Positions 44,338-51,265 of a DNA stretch of 64,000 nt are shown in pieces (position 1 is the first letter of the stretch; every line of letters begins with the position of its first letter). A program made the translations under genes and the position numbers. Source of the DNA: Roseomonas indoligenes (GTDB lineage Bacteria; Pseudomonadota; Alphaproteobacteria; Acetobacterales; Acetobacteraceae); assembly GCF_017813365.1 (NCBI RefSeq), contig NZ_JAGIZA010000008.1:62001-126000 (forward strand). Direction: 5' to 3'. The notes under the pieces are model-generated. The model worked only from the letters and a program-made list of their open reading frames with translations, was not told where the DNA came from and searched no databases.

Positions 44338-44460
44338 GAGGCTGGCGGCGTCGAGTTCATCGCTGAGAACGGAGGCGGGGCTGGGGTTTCTGCTGAAGAG
44401 GGCGCAGTTACGTGCTCGCGGACTTCGGCGTATCGTTTCGTATCCATTGTGCAGGTGTAG
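44338..44460 (+). pseudogene. XRE C-terminal tail only, unit 3
   Basis: Codes for EAGGVEFIAENGGGAGV followed by an unrelated run to a TAG. The N-terminal DNA-binding part is missing. Just before it is a hairpin GGCGGTTTTGCCGC (44322-44335) that also precedes unit 4. Confidence 0.75.
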
Positions 44461-44463
44461 ATC

Positions 44464-45030
44464 GTGGCTGTGGTTGCGCAATTTATCCCGCTAGCTCTCG
44501 TCCTCGGCATAATTAGCCTAGCCATCTGGTTCACTCAGCAGCGTCAAAGAGCGGAGGAACCACCGGGGACGGGGCTGAAGCCTGGGCTGCGTGGGTGGCT
44601 CGCTTTCCTGAACGTCGCCCTTTGGGTCGGCAGCCTCCGATCGCTCGTGGAGTTCGCGAAGAGCTTTGCCGATCAAGATCCGACGGTGGCGAAGCAGTTT
44701 CCCCTGCTTTCCGTCGCCGATGCCGTGATTGGTGGGCTCGGCCTGGTTTTGCTCGTCTATACGGCGTGGTTGCTAACACGTCAGTCACGCCGATTTCTGG
44801 CCGCCTTCCACTACTTAGCCGCGTCTGTGGTGCTTATCCCTCCCTTATCGCTCCTTCTTGGATACCTCTTTCTAAACGTGTGGTACGCGGTGCCAGTCAC
44901 CGTCGGAGCTGTCATGACATCGGTTGATGCGCAGTTCGTCGGCCAGTGGGTTGCCGGTACTTTAATCATCGCCGCTTGGCTCATGTACGTCCGGCGTTCC
45001 CGACGGGTGGCGATCACCTGTGTGCGGTGA
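44464..45030 (+). CDS. DUF2569-like membrane protein
   Basis: 188 residues, four or five membrane helices (first: IPLALVLGIISLAIWF). The GLRGWLAFLNVALWV segment (about residues 41-55) and overall layout resemble DUF2569. GTG start 44464, three bases after the unit 3 tail. Function unknown; a membrane cargo protein of the island. Confidence 0.65.
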   Translation: MAVVAQFIPLALVLGIISLAIWFTQQRQRAEEPPGTGLKPGLRGWLAFLNVALWVGSLRSLVEFAKSFADQDPTVAKQFPLLSVADAVIGGLGLVLLVYTAWLLTRQSRRFLAAFHYLAASVVLIPPLSLLLGYLFLNVWYAVPVTVGAVMTSVDAQFVGQWVAGTLIIAAWLMYVRRSRRVAITCVR

Positions 45031-45039
45031 GGTCACTCA

Positions 45040-45303
45040 GTGACACCGGTTCGACGCCGTGGCGTGCAGGCGCTGCCGCTACTCGTCACTGCCATCCTTA
45101 TGGGGTGCGACGACAGTGGCCAGCACACCCTCTATCGCTCATCTCCTGGCCATCCCAATGCACGGATCCATATCGCCACCTTCGATGCCGCTGACGGCGA
45201 TGCCTACAATGGCGAGAACTGCCGGCTTGGTGCAGAGCTGTTCATGGCGCAGCCGGGCGTGAAAACCCGCTTCTGGTGCGAGAAGGGGCGGTTTCGCCCC
45301 TAG
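45040..45303 (+). CDS. Small lipoprotein
   Basis: 87 residues. The N-terminus (RRRGVQALPLLVTAILMGC) is a lipoprotein signal with lipobox LMGC. The mature part has two more Cys residues (GENCRLGAEL and RFWCEKG), possibly a disulphide. The final codons lie in a hairpin AGGGGCGGTTTCGCCCCT (45284-45301) like that before unit 3. GTG start, ten bases after the DUF2569-like gene. Confidence 0.65.
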   Translation: MTPVRRRGVQALPLLVTAILMGCDDSGQHTLYRSSPGHPNARIHIATFDAADGDAYNGENCRLGAELFMAQPGVKTRFWCEKGRFRP

Positions 45304-45371
45304 AGGTCGCTTGGGTTGAGTTGATCGCCAAGAATGGGGGCGGGGCAGGAATTAAGCTGAGGAAGGCTTAG
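45304..45371 (+). pseudogene. XRE C-terminal tail only, unit 4
   Basis: Directly after the lipoprotein stop: AWVELIAKNGGGAGIKLRKA and a stop. This is a good family C-terminus with no N-terminal part and no start codon. Confidence 0.8.
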
Positions 45372-45373
45372 AA

Positions 45374-45706
45374 ATGATGGGCAGCTGGACCGACTGGCAT
45401 CCCTTTCCGGATCCTCGCTGTGGCGAGCTGCTGATGGCGCCCTTCGGGCCTGGTGTTTACGATCTCCGCCGGCGTGACACTTTACAGCCGGTCCTCTTCG
45501 GCATTGGTAGCAACGTCTGCGCTCGGATGGCGTCGCTTCTGCCTGAGCCGTTGGGGTGTAAGGGACGGAACAACAGCAGCAAGCGCACCTTCGTCTTGGA
45601 GCACCTGAACGTCATCGAGTATCGCACGATGGCATGCGAGACGAAGGCTCAGGCTAGTGAGGTGGAACGGGCGCTCCCACGGCAGGCTTACCTGTTCGGG
45701 ACATAA
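45374..45706 (+). CDS. GIY-YIG-like small protein
   Basis: 110 residues. PFGPGVYDLRRRD...PVLFGIGSNVCARM has the GVY and GIG elements of the GIY-YIG nuclease fold, with Arg in the following helix and a late Glu in ASEVERAL. The match to catalytic residues is partial, so nuclease activity is possible but not shown. ATG 45374 starts two bases after the unit 4 stop. Nucleases of this type occur as homing or defence effectors on islands. Confidence 0.5.
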   Translation: MMGSWTDWHPFPDPRCGELLMAPFGPGVYDLRRRDTLQPVLFGIGSNVCARMASLLPEPLGCKGRNNSSKRTFVLEHLNVIEYRTMACETKAQASEVERALPRQAYLFGT

Positions 45707-45715
45707 GCCAGATTG

Positions 45716-45775
45716 CCTTCGGGCGTCGAGTTCATCGCGGAGGCCGGGGCGAGGCAGGGTAAGGCTGAGAAAGTA
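45716..45775 (+). pseudogene. XRE C-terminal tail, frameshifted, unit 5
   Basis: PSGVEFIAEAG, then the frame is lost; the DNA (GAGGCCGGGGCGAGGCAGG) matches the NGGGAG part of other tails with small deletions. A decayed tail between the GIY-YIG-like gene and the DUF4823 lipoprotein gene. Confidence 0.65.
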
Positions 45776-45846
45776 GCTCCCTGCACAGGACTTCACGCCA
45801 GACCCTGCAGGATGCATCGTTTCGGCGTCACCGAGGGGAACGGGCT

Positions 45847-46359
45847 ATGCGTGGGGCTGTGCTGGGGGTCGTGGGGCTGGTCTTGGCGGGATGTGGGAGC
45901 AGGGAGACCGTCCCCCTTATGACCTCAGGGAACTCGCTCAGCCCGGCCGCGCGGCTCTACGTATCGGTCCCCGAGGACGGCCGGTATGGGAGCGAACTCT
46001 ACCCGGGCTCGGGCCAGACAGTTGCCCGCTTCGCGCAGTCGGCCTTTCAGCAGCGTCTCGGTCGAGTGGACCGCGGGCAGGCTATGGAGGGTGTAGATGC
46101 TGCCCTGATGTCCGGGCGTGCTGTCGGTGCGGATCTGGTCCTCGTTCCGGTTATCGCGCACTGGGAGGACAGGGCCACTGAATGGTCCGGCCTGCCGGAT
46201 CGCGCCGAGGTCCTGCTGACAATCTACGACGCGAAGACGGGCGCCGTGGTCAATCGGACCAGCATCCAGGGACGCAGCACCTGGTTCACCTTCGGTGGTG
46301 ACCACCCGCAGGACCTCTTGCCGGAGCCCATGAATGCTTACGCAGCAAGCTTGTTCTAG
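45847..46359 (+). CDS. DUF4823-family lipoprotein
   Basis: 170 residues. MRGAVLGVVGLVLAGCGS has a lipobox (LAGC). The mature domain has the DUF4823 pattern: YVSVPEDGRYGSELYPGSGQ, then LVLVPVIAHWEDRATEWSGLPDRAEV and FGGDHPQDLLPEPM, nearly the family consensus. These lipoproteins have no known job. On an island, an envelope lipoprotein could alter phage entry, which is my inference. Confidence 0.8.
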   Translation: MRGAVLGVVGLVLAGCGSRETVPLMTSGNSLSPAARLYVSVPEDGRYGSELYPGSGQTVARFAQSAFQQRLGRVDRGQAMEGVDAALMSGRAVGADLVLVPVIAHWEDRATEWSGLPDRAEVLLTIYDAKTGAVVNRTSIQGRSTWFTFGGDHPQDLLPEPMNAYAASLF

Positions 46360-46387
46360 GCAGGGGAACTGCGCTGGAGGAAGTACC

Positions 46388-46597
46388 ATGACGCGACTGG
46401 GCGTCCTGGGCGTCATGTTGCTCGGAGTTTGGGCCAACGCCTCCGCCCAAGAGCGGCCGCCGCCGTCTCCAGTGGAACTCCAGTGCCGACAGGAGGTGGA
46501 TCGCCGCTACGCGCCAGGTTCGCTCTCGCGCAGCAGGAATGAGCGGCAGCGATTGATTGATGCGTGCGTGGCGAATGGCGGGAAGCTGCCCTCGTGA
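46388..46597 (+). CDS. Small exported protein (69 residues)
   Basis: ATG 46388 has GGAGG upstream. Signal peptide MTRLGVLGVMLLGVWANASA, then a short charged mature part with two Cys (LQCRQEVDRRYAPG... and IDACVANGG). No family recognised. Its stop overlaps the GTG of the next frame. Confidence 0.65.
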   Translation: MTRLGVLGVMLLGVWANASAQERPPPSPVELQCRQEVDRRYAPGSLSRSRNERQRLIDACVANGGKLPS

Positions 46598-46743
46598 AGA
46601 CGGCTGGCGTCGAGTTCATCGAAGCGAATGGTGGCGGGCCCGGAGTGCGCCTGGCGACTGCGGCCCAGGACCGATCGGCCACCGTCCAGGGCGGCGTCAC
46701 TAGTCCCGGCTCGAACCCTCCCGTCGACGAGGACGCGACGTGA
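46594..46743 (+). CDS. XRE tail as its own frame, unit 6
   Basis: GTG 46594 overlaps the previous stop. The 49 residues KTAGVEFIEANGGGPGVRLA... match the last half of unit 7, including its unusual C-terminus (QGGVTSPGSNPPVDEDAT against QGGVTTTGSNHPIDENGT), but lack the DNA-binding half. It may be translated, since it has a start and overlaps on both sides. Confidence 0.55.
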   Translation: MKTAGVEFIEANGGGPGVRLATAAQDRSATVQGGVTSPGSNPPVDEDAT

Positions 46744-47045
46744 CGCCGGAGCAGTGCCGTGCTGCGCGAGCGCTGCTTGGCTGGCGGCAACAGCGGCTTG
46801 CTGTAAGGTCAGATACTTCCGCTAACACTGTACGGCGTTTTGAAATACGGGCTCACAAGGTAAAATCGCAGACGATTGCAGCCATGAAGGCCGCTCTGGA
46901 AGTCGCGGGCGTCGAGTTCATCGATGCAGACGGCGGCGGGCCCGGAGTATGCTTGGCGAGTGTGGCCGGGGCCCGATTGGACAACTTCCAGGGCGGCGTA
47001 ACCACGACCGGCTCGAACCATCCCATCGACGAGAACGGCACGTGA
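46740..47045 (+). CDS. Small XRE-type regulator, unit 7
   Basis: 101 residues and intact: TPEQCRAARALLGWRQQRLAV, a turn and recognition helix SANTVRRFEIRAHKVKSQT, then AAMKAALEVAGVEFIDADGGGPGV and a C-terminal extension shared only with unit 6. GTG start overlaps the unit 6 stop and its own stop overlaps the unit 8 start. Probably a DNA-binding regulator of the cassette row. Confidence 0.78.
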   Translation: MTPEQCRAARALLGWRQQRLAVRSDTSANTVRRFEIRAHKVKSQTIAAMKAALEVAGVEFIDADGGGPGVCLASVAGARLDNFQGGVTTTGSNHPIDENGT

Positions 47046-47287
47046 CACCAGAACAGTGTCGCGCTGCGCGGGAGCTACTTGGCTGGCCCCAGCAGCGGCT
47101 GGCAATCAAGTCGGCCACCTGCGCGTCTACAGTCAGGAACTTCGAGAAAGGTGCCTTCAAGGTACGACCGACGACCATTGCCGCGATGCAAGCAGCCCTG
47201 GAGACGGCCGGCATCGAGCTCGTCGCGGAGAATGGGGGCGGGGCAGAGGTGCGGCTGCTGAAGGTTCAGGAGGGGGGCGGGCGTTGA
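47042..47287 (+). CDS. Small XRE-type regulator, unit 8
   Basis: 81 residues and intact: TPEQCRAARELLGWPQQRLAI, STVRNFEKGAFKVRPTTIA, then AALETAGIELVAENGGGAEVRLLK. GTG 47042 overlaps the unit 7 stop, and its stop overlaps the TTG of the next membrane gene. Closest in form to the common alphaproteobacterial family. Confidence 0.8.
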   Translation: MTPEQCRAARELLGWPQQRLAIKSATCASTVRNFEKGAFKVRPTTIAAMQAALETAGIELVAENGGGAEVRLLKVQEGGGR

Positions 47288-47685
47288 TCTTCTGGGTATC
47301 CTGGTCAGGGCGAGGCAGACTTGTCCCGTTCTTTGGCATCGCAGCGATTGTTGTCGGTCTGGTCATCGCATTCTTTGCCAGGGCGCCTGGTGCCGGCCTC
47401 GGCACCTTAGGCCCGTGGCCTTTTTCGGCCGGGTTCGTGCTCGTCGGGGCGCTGACCCTGCCGCTCGGCGTGTGGTGGAACCGGCAATCTGCGCGCGAGC
47501 TTCTTGTGCAGACCCGTGCACAAGACGCGTCCGGCCCAGCTCCGCACCGCTTCTGCGGCTTGGCGATGCAGTGGTGGTCGGTCCTGATGATCGGCTTTGG
47601 CGCGTTGCTGCTCACCGATCAGGAGACGGAGAGGGTGCCGCGCCGTGCGGGCGTGGTGCCTGCAGAAACGCTGTGGAAGGAATAG
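47284..47685 (+). CDS. Small membrane protein
   Basis: 133 residues from TTG 47284 (overlaps the unit 8 stop). Three hydrophobic helices: LVPFFGIAAIVVGLVIAFF, FSAGFVLVGALTLPLGVWW and MQWWSVLMIGFGALLL. No family recognised. Coupled to the XRE gene, so probably regulated with it. Confidence 0.62.
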   Translation: MIFWVSWSGRGRLVPFFGIAAIVVGLVIAFFARAPGAGLGTLGPWPFSAGFVLVGALTLPLGVWWNRQSARELLVQTRAQDASGPAPHRFCGLAMQWWSVLMIGFGALLLTDQETERVPRRAGVVPAETLWKE

Positions 47686-47688
47686 CGG

Positions 47689-48060
47689 GTGAGCGACGTG
47701 GGGCCACGACTATCAACTGTCCTCCCCACCTCGTCGCTCCCGCCAACATGGCCTGCCAAGCTTGCGAACTGGGTGGGTGCGACCCTTCTGATCACGACTG
47801 GACATCTCTGGGGCTCAGAACATTTGGGCTGGGCTCTGCTCACGTTGTTCGTGGGCGGGGGGTTCATCGGTGCCGGACAGTTCTTCGGGGAGCGGCGCGC
47901 CTACGCCAAGGGCGTGCGGGACGGGGCAGGGTGTGCTGACGGAGAAAGACGATCGCGCAGTGACCGGGGCGATTTGCCTGCTGCTGCTCCTGGGGAGCAT
48001 TGCCCAGGTGCTCCTGAGCTACTTTTTCCAAGACGACCTGGCCACGGCCCGACGCGATGA
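47689..48060 (+). CDS. Small membrane protein with uncertain end
   Basis: GTG 47689. A helix pair (KLANWVGATLLITTGHLWG, LGWALLTLFVGGGFIGAGQFF) then RRAYAKGVRDGAGC. After that the frame runs on for 40 unlikely residues over the next gene. A one-base change near 47940 would end it at a TGA there, so a small frameshift is possible. Confidence 0.5.
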   Translation: MSDVGPRLSTVLPTSSLPPTWPAKLANWVGATLLITTGHLWGSEHLGWALLTLFVGGGFIGAGQFFGERRAYAKGVRDGAGCADGERRSRSDRGDLPAAAPGEHCPGAPELLFPRRPGHGPTR

Positions 48061-48286
48061 TGCGGGTGGAGTGTCGATCGTCGGCGTGCTGATGTCGATC
48101 GCCCCAGCGGCCCTAGCCTTCGTGGGTGCTGTAGCAGCTTGGACACTGCAGAGCCGGGGTTCCCGGTGGGCGTGGCTGGCCGTCGGCGGCCCCCTTCTGG
48201 TCCTGGCGGCGGGCTTAGGTGCGGGGGCGTACCTCGCGGCCTATCCGTTTCCGCTGCCGGGCGGCTACGAGGGACTGCCTCTGTAG
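47933..48286 (+). CDS. Small membrane protein
   Basis: 117 residues from GTG 47933, or fewer from GTG 47960. Three hydrophobic helices (GAICLLLLLGSIAQVLLSYFF; VSIVGVLMSIAPAALAFVGA; WLAVGGPLLVLAAGLGAGAYL). Last gene of the rightward cargo row. Unknown function. Confidence 0.6.
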   Translation: MLTEKDDRAVTGAICLLLLLGSIAQVLLSYFFQDDLATARRDDAGGVSIVGVLMSIAPAALAFVGAVAAWTLQSRGSRWAWLAVGGPLLVLAAGLGAGAYLAAYPFPLPGGYEGLPL

Positions 48287-48365
48287 CGGGCAGGGTGACC
48301 ATCACGGGGTACGGCAGGAGGGTAGGGGCGCGGAACAACCGTAGGCCTCCTCCGCGCCCGCCTCA

Positions 48366-48767
48366 TCACTTCACCAGTGCGGCTGCGATGTCTCCAGCGG
48401 CGTGGTTAGTCAGGTCCTTGGCAATCGTGTGCACGACGCTGGCCTCGACCGTCTTGTGCATGACCTTCCGGATCTCTCCGAGTGTCTGAGGATCGGCGAT
48501 GATTACGAGGGCGTCGTAGTCGTTCGCCGCGCGCCTTGTCTGAAGGGTTTGGGCGAGCTTCTTGCCGAAGGTAGCCTCGTCGGTGTCGTTCGGAGATGCC
48601 TCCTGGCCCTGAGAGCCGGACGGGCCGTCGTTGCTGAAGTCGGACAGGGTCAGGCGGCGCTCTTCGTGCAGGTTAACATCACCGCCTTGGCCAGCATTGC
48701 GGAACAGGATCGCCTTGGCCCCATCGGCGACGAGAACGAGGGCGTTGTGAGGGATGTTGTGGGCCAT
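48366..48767 (-). CDS. Host-attachment family protein (PF10116 type)
   Basis: 133 residues; AGGAGG precedes ATG 48767. It opens IPHNALVLVADGAKAILFRN, has an acidic central stretch (SPNDTDEATFGKKLAQTL), then YDALVIIADPQTLGEIRKV and ends with NHAAGDIAAAL, as in 'protein required for attachment to host cells' (AtsE-like, related to eRF1-fold proteins). The family is also widespread in chromosomes, so this may be captured cargo. The role is not established. Confidence 0.8.
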   Translation of the reverse strand: MAHNIPHNALVLVADGAKAILFRNAGQGGDVNLHEERRLTLSDFSNDGPSGSQGQEASPNDTDEATFGKKLAQTLQTRRAANDYDALVIIADPQTLGEIRKVMHKTVEASVVHTIAKDLTNHAAGDIAAALVK

Positions 48768-48858
48768 GTGGCGCCTCCTAATGAAAGCGGCGGGGCATTG
48801 CCCTGCTGCCGGGGTGCAACGCCGGAGGAGATGAAAAGGCGGTTCGCCTGGGCTGCTC

Positions 48859-49101
48859 TCACCTGACGCGGGCTGCTTTGCTCTGCCGGAGCCTTTCAAG
48901 GCGCTTCAGGCATTTCCTGCAGGTCACCTCATGGTGGGGCGGCTCCTCCCATCCCGACCCGTTGCCAGGCTCTTCGGCGCAAAGGGCGGGGCGGCAGTAC
49001 GGCGTGACGGCGTGGAAGATCCGTTCGCGTCCGGGAACTGGTCGGCCTGCCTTGCGAAGGGCGACGAACGTCTGGTCTGCCACAGCTATGACGTTCGACA
49101 T
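48859..49101 (-). CDS. Small Cys/His-rich protein
   Basis: 80 residues from ATG 49101. It has CRPALC, a Trp-containing loop, then HHEVTCRKCLKRLERL: Cys and His placed as in a small zinc finger. Seen directly; zinc binding is inferred. The 227 bases upstream to 49328 hold no gene I can support. Confidence 0.55.
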   Translation of the reverse strand: MSNVIAVADQTFVALRKAGRPVPGRERIFHAVTPYCRPALCAEEPGNGSGWEEPPHHEVTCRKCLKRLERLRQSKAARVR

Positions 49102-49328
49102 CCCGAGATGAACGCGGCTAGAGGCAACACGGCGGCAACACGACGGAGCGCTGCGGCGAAGCACGCTTCCACCTCAGCCAGTGCGGGCTGTCGCGGCTGG
49201 ATGGGGATGGGGACGGGGTGCCGTGTGAGACGCTGTGTCGGTCGGTATCGACTGGAACGGTAAGCTGCCGGCGCCTTACCTGATGCCAGGAAGCAGAAGC
49301 CCCGCCGGTTAGGGCGAAAGCCCTGGGC

Positions 49329-49706
49329 CTAGAAGGTCAGCCCGTACTTCTTGGCCAGGGCTAGCAGCAAGATCACAACGGCTGCCGTTCCGCCGACGAC
49401 GGTAGGCATTTGCCACCAGCTGGGCAGTTTTGCGATCATCTGCCCGGTCGTGCGCTCTAGGGTGCCGATCTGGGACGCGATGCCGTCCAGCTTGCCTTTG
49501 ATCTCACCGATGCCGGTCTCCACTCCCCGGAGCCGGTCCTCCAACTTGTCGAGGCGCGTCTCAATCCGATCAACCCGCTTGTCTAATGCGTCGACCCTGG
49601 CAGCTAAGGGATCCATCCCTCCAGAATTGCCCCCACCGTGCTTGTTTTCAAGCCGCAAACCGGCCTCACCCAGTCCGCCTTCGATGACGCGGAATGGGTC
49701 AGCCAT
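49329..49706 (-). CDS. Coiled-coil protein with C-terminal membrane helix (XhlA-like)
   Basis: 125 residues. Heptad-rich middle (LDKRVDRIETRLDKLEDRL, then VETGIGEIKGKLDGI) and a single hydrophobic helix at the end (TVVGGTAAVVILLLALAKKYG). This is the layout of XhlA-type phage proteins linked to host lysis. It could also be a simple membrane anchor. Overlaps the preceding gene by eight bases. Confidence 0.62.
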   Translation of the reverse strand: MADPFRVIEGGLGEAGLRLENKHGGGNSGGMDPLAARVDALDKRVDRIETRLDKLEDRLRGVETGIGEIKGKLDGIASQIGTLERTTGQMIAKLPSWWQMPTVVGGTAAVVILLLALAKKYGLTF

Positions 49707-50019
49707 TATCAGGCTCCTTCAGGGCGTCCTTGTCCCTTTCCACAGCGTGCCAAGCGAACTGCATGAAGTACCCGCAGTTGTTGCAAAGGAGAGTGTAAAC
49801 AGGAAAGTTCGCGCGAGGCACATCGTCGCTAGAATTAATGCCAAATAGCGAAATCCCAGCCCTGTTCCCGAGCTTGGAAGGTGCTGGCACTGACCAATCA
49901 CTTTGACCGCAAGCCGGGCAGGGCCGAGGAAGCCCCTTCCTGTTCAGGAAGTGTACGAAATCGACTTCTTCGTGCAGATCCTTGACGTCTGCTCGGGGGT
50001 CGTCTGGGTTATTCTCCAT
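49699..50019 (-). CDS. Small zinc-ribbon-like protein
   Basis: 106 residues from ATG 50019. CPACGQ (about residue 36) and CNNCGY (about 80) form a two-knuckle zinc ribbon around a short domain (AGISLFGINSS). Acidic N-terminus. Overlaps the gene before it by 11 bases. Function unknown. Confidence 0.6.
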   Translation of the reverse strand: MENNPDDPRADVKDLHEEVDFVHFLNRKGLPRPCPACGQSDWSVPAPSKLGNRAGISLFGINSSDDVPRANFPVYTLLCNNCGYFMQFAWHAVERDKDALKEPDNG

Positions 50020-50278
50020 CGCCCGCCCCACCCATCTCCCGCGCCAGCAGCACCCGCCCTGCGTTGACCAGTTCCTTGCGCGCGTCCCGGCCGAGCACGT
50101 CCCAGATCCGCAGCAGCTCCATCCGCCCAACCGTGCCAGGCGACGGCGCCTCGCCCATGGCCTTCAGGACCCAGAGGCCGATTTCGCCATAAGTGGGGTG
50201 GGTCAGGTTCTCGGTGGGGGCAATCCGTGCGCTCGACGGATCCGGGCTACCGACGAGGGGGTCAGGCGGCAGTGGCAA
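50009..50278 (-). CDS. Hypothetical protein (89 residues)
   Basis: TTG 50278 with AGGAGAG upstream. Pro-rich start, then a helical part (YGEIGLWVLKAMGEAPSPGTVGRMELLRIWDVLG). No motif recognised. First of three overlapping leftward genes. Confidence 0.5.
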   Translation of the reverse strand: MPLPPDPLVGSPDPSSARIAPTENLTHPTYGEIGLWVLKAMGEAPSPGTVGRMELLRIWDVLGRDARKELVNAGRVLLAREMGGAGDGE

Positions 50279-50350
50279 CAGGCTCTCCTGACCATTGAGG
50301 CGTGATGTCCTCTTGCAATCGTTCCATCGCTGCAGCGCCTGGGCAATCCC

Positions 50351-50472
50351 CTGTCCCGACCGTCCCGACGCTGTCCCGACAGGTCGAGACCCGAAAAGCC
50401 CAGCAGAACAAGGCTGTCCCGACCGCCACGACCGTCCCGACCGGAAATCAGAGGGTGGGGACAGAAATGATG
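50351..50472 (+). repeat. Hairpin/tandem repeat family of the island, copy B
   Basis: A diverged copy: CTGTCCCGACCGTCCCGAC, then CTGTCCCGACAGGTCG, a spacer, GACCGTCCCGACCGGAA and the tail TCAGAGGGTGGGGA. Same order of parts as copy C with extra C bases. Confidence 0.7.
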
Positions 50473-50486
50473 TTTGCCCGACGGTC

Positions 50487-50606
50487 CTGTCCGACCTGTC
50501 CGACCACCACCATCCAGGTCGGACAGCGGTTTAACCCCGGAAAATAAGGCTAGTCCGACCTGTCCGACCTGTCCGACCCGAAGTCAGAAGGTGGGGATGA
50601 AAATGA
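50487..50606 (+). repeat. Hairpin/tandem repeat family of the island, copy C
   Basis: CTGTCCGACCTGTCCGACC, loop ACCACCATCCA, GGTCGGACAG (10-bp perfect stem), spacer with GTTTAACCCCG, three tandem GTCCGACCT units and tail GTGGGGATGAAAATGA. Matches copy A almost base for base on the other strand. Confidence 0.8.
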
Positions 50607-50760
50607 TGGTTCGGATCGCCGGCGCCAGCTTGTCGGGCAGGGCTGGACCCCGGCCGAAAGCTTGGCCAGCGACTTGCACGGGATGGTTGCGATTGTGCTG
50701 GAACTTTCCCCTTGTCCTAGGTAGAAGCCCGCCCGACCCGTGCCGCTGTGCGGAGCGGAA

Positions 50761-50808
50761 AGAGAGGCCGGTACCCTGGGCAGCACGCCTCGGGGTGCCG
50801 GCCTCTCT
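50761..50808. terminator. Strong GC hairpin
   Basis: AGAGAGGCCGGTACCC and GGGGTGCCGGCCTCTCT pair into a stem of about 15 bases with a 15-base loop. No T-run follows, so termination is only a guess. Otherwise 50607-50977 holds no gene I can support. Confidence 0.45.
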
Positions 50809-50977
50809 GCGTTGGAGGGGAGCGCTGGGCGCTCATCCGCTAGGCGGAATTCGATTGTGGCAGGGCGCCACCACATAAACACCAAGTACCATGGTCCTGC
50901 CCAGCACTCGCCACGAGTGCTCACCATCTGCCCGCCGCAGAAGGCAGGCTGTGTCTTGCCGCGGCGGGGGCACTACC

Positions 50978-51160
50978 ATGCGGAATTCTAAGAAAGAGCC
51001 TATTGCTCTGCAGCTCTTGCTTATCGACGCGGCCCTGGACTTTGTAGACAAGCCCCAGAACCAAGAGAACCGGAGCCTCCTCTTGGCGAAATTGGTCTCG
51101 CTTTGGACAATCCGACATCAGTTGACGGAACTGCCCGAGGAGGTCGGGACAGGGCCCTAA
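50978..51160 (+). CDS. Small hypothetical protein (60 residues)
   Basis: ATG 50978 after a G-rich site. A single helical, charged protein (EPIALQLLLIDAALDFVDKP, then SLLLAKLVSLWTIRHQL). Looks folded; no family recognised. It converges on the integrase gene. Confidence 0.5.
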   Translation: MRNSKKEPIALQLLLIDAALDFVDKPQNQENRSLLLAKLVSLWTIRHQLTELPEEVGTGP

Positions 51161-51265
51161 TCCACGTCAAACCGCAGCTCGGTTCGGCAAGGCTGTTGCA
51201 GATCGAATGCCCGGCAGCACTCAGGAAGAGACAGGTATGGAGCGCGTGTGTGAGGATAGGGGAGG

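Noticed and set aside
50550-50927. A 125-codon frame on the minus strand
   Set aside because: Its end (SDRSDRSD) is just the translation of the tandem repeat, and the rest is unlike a folded protein.
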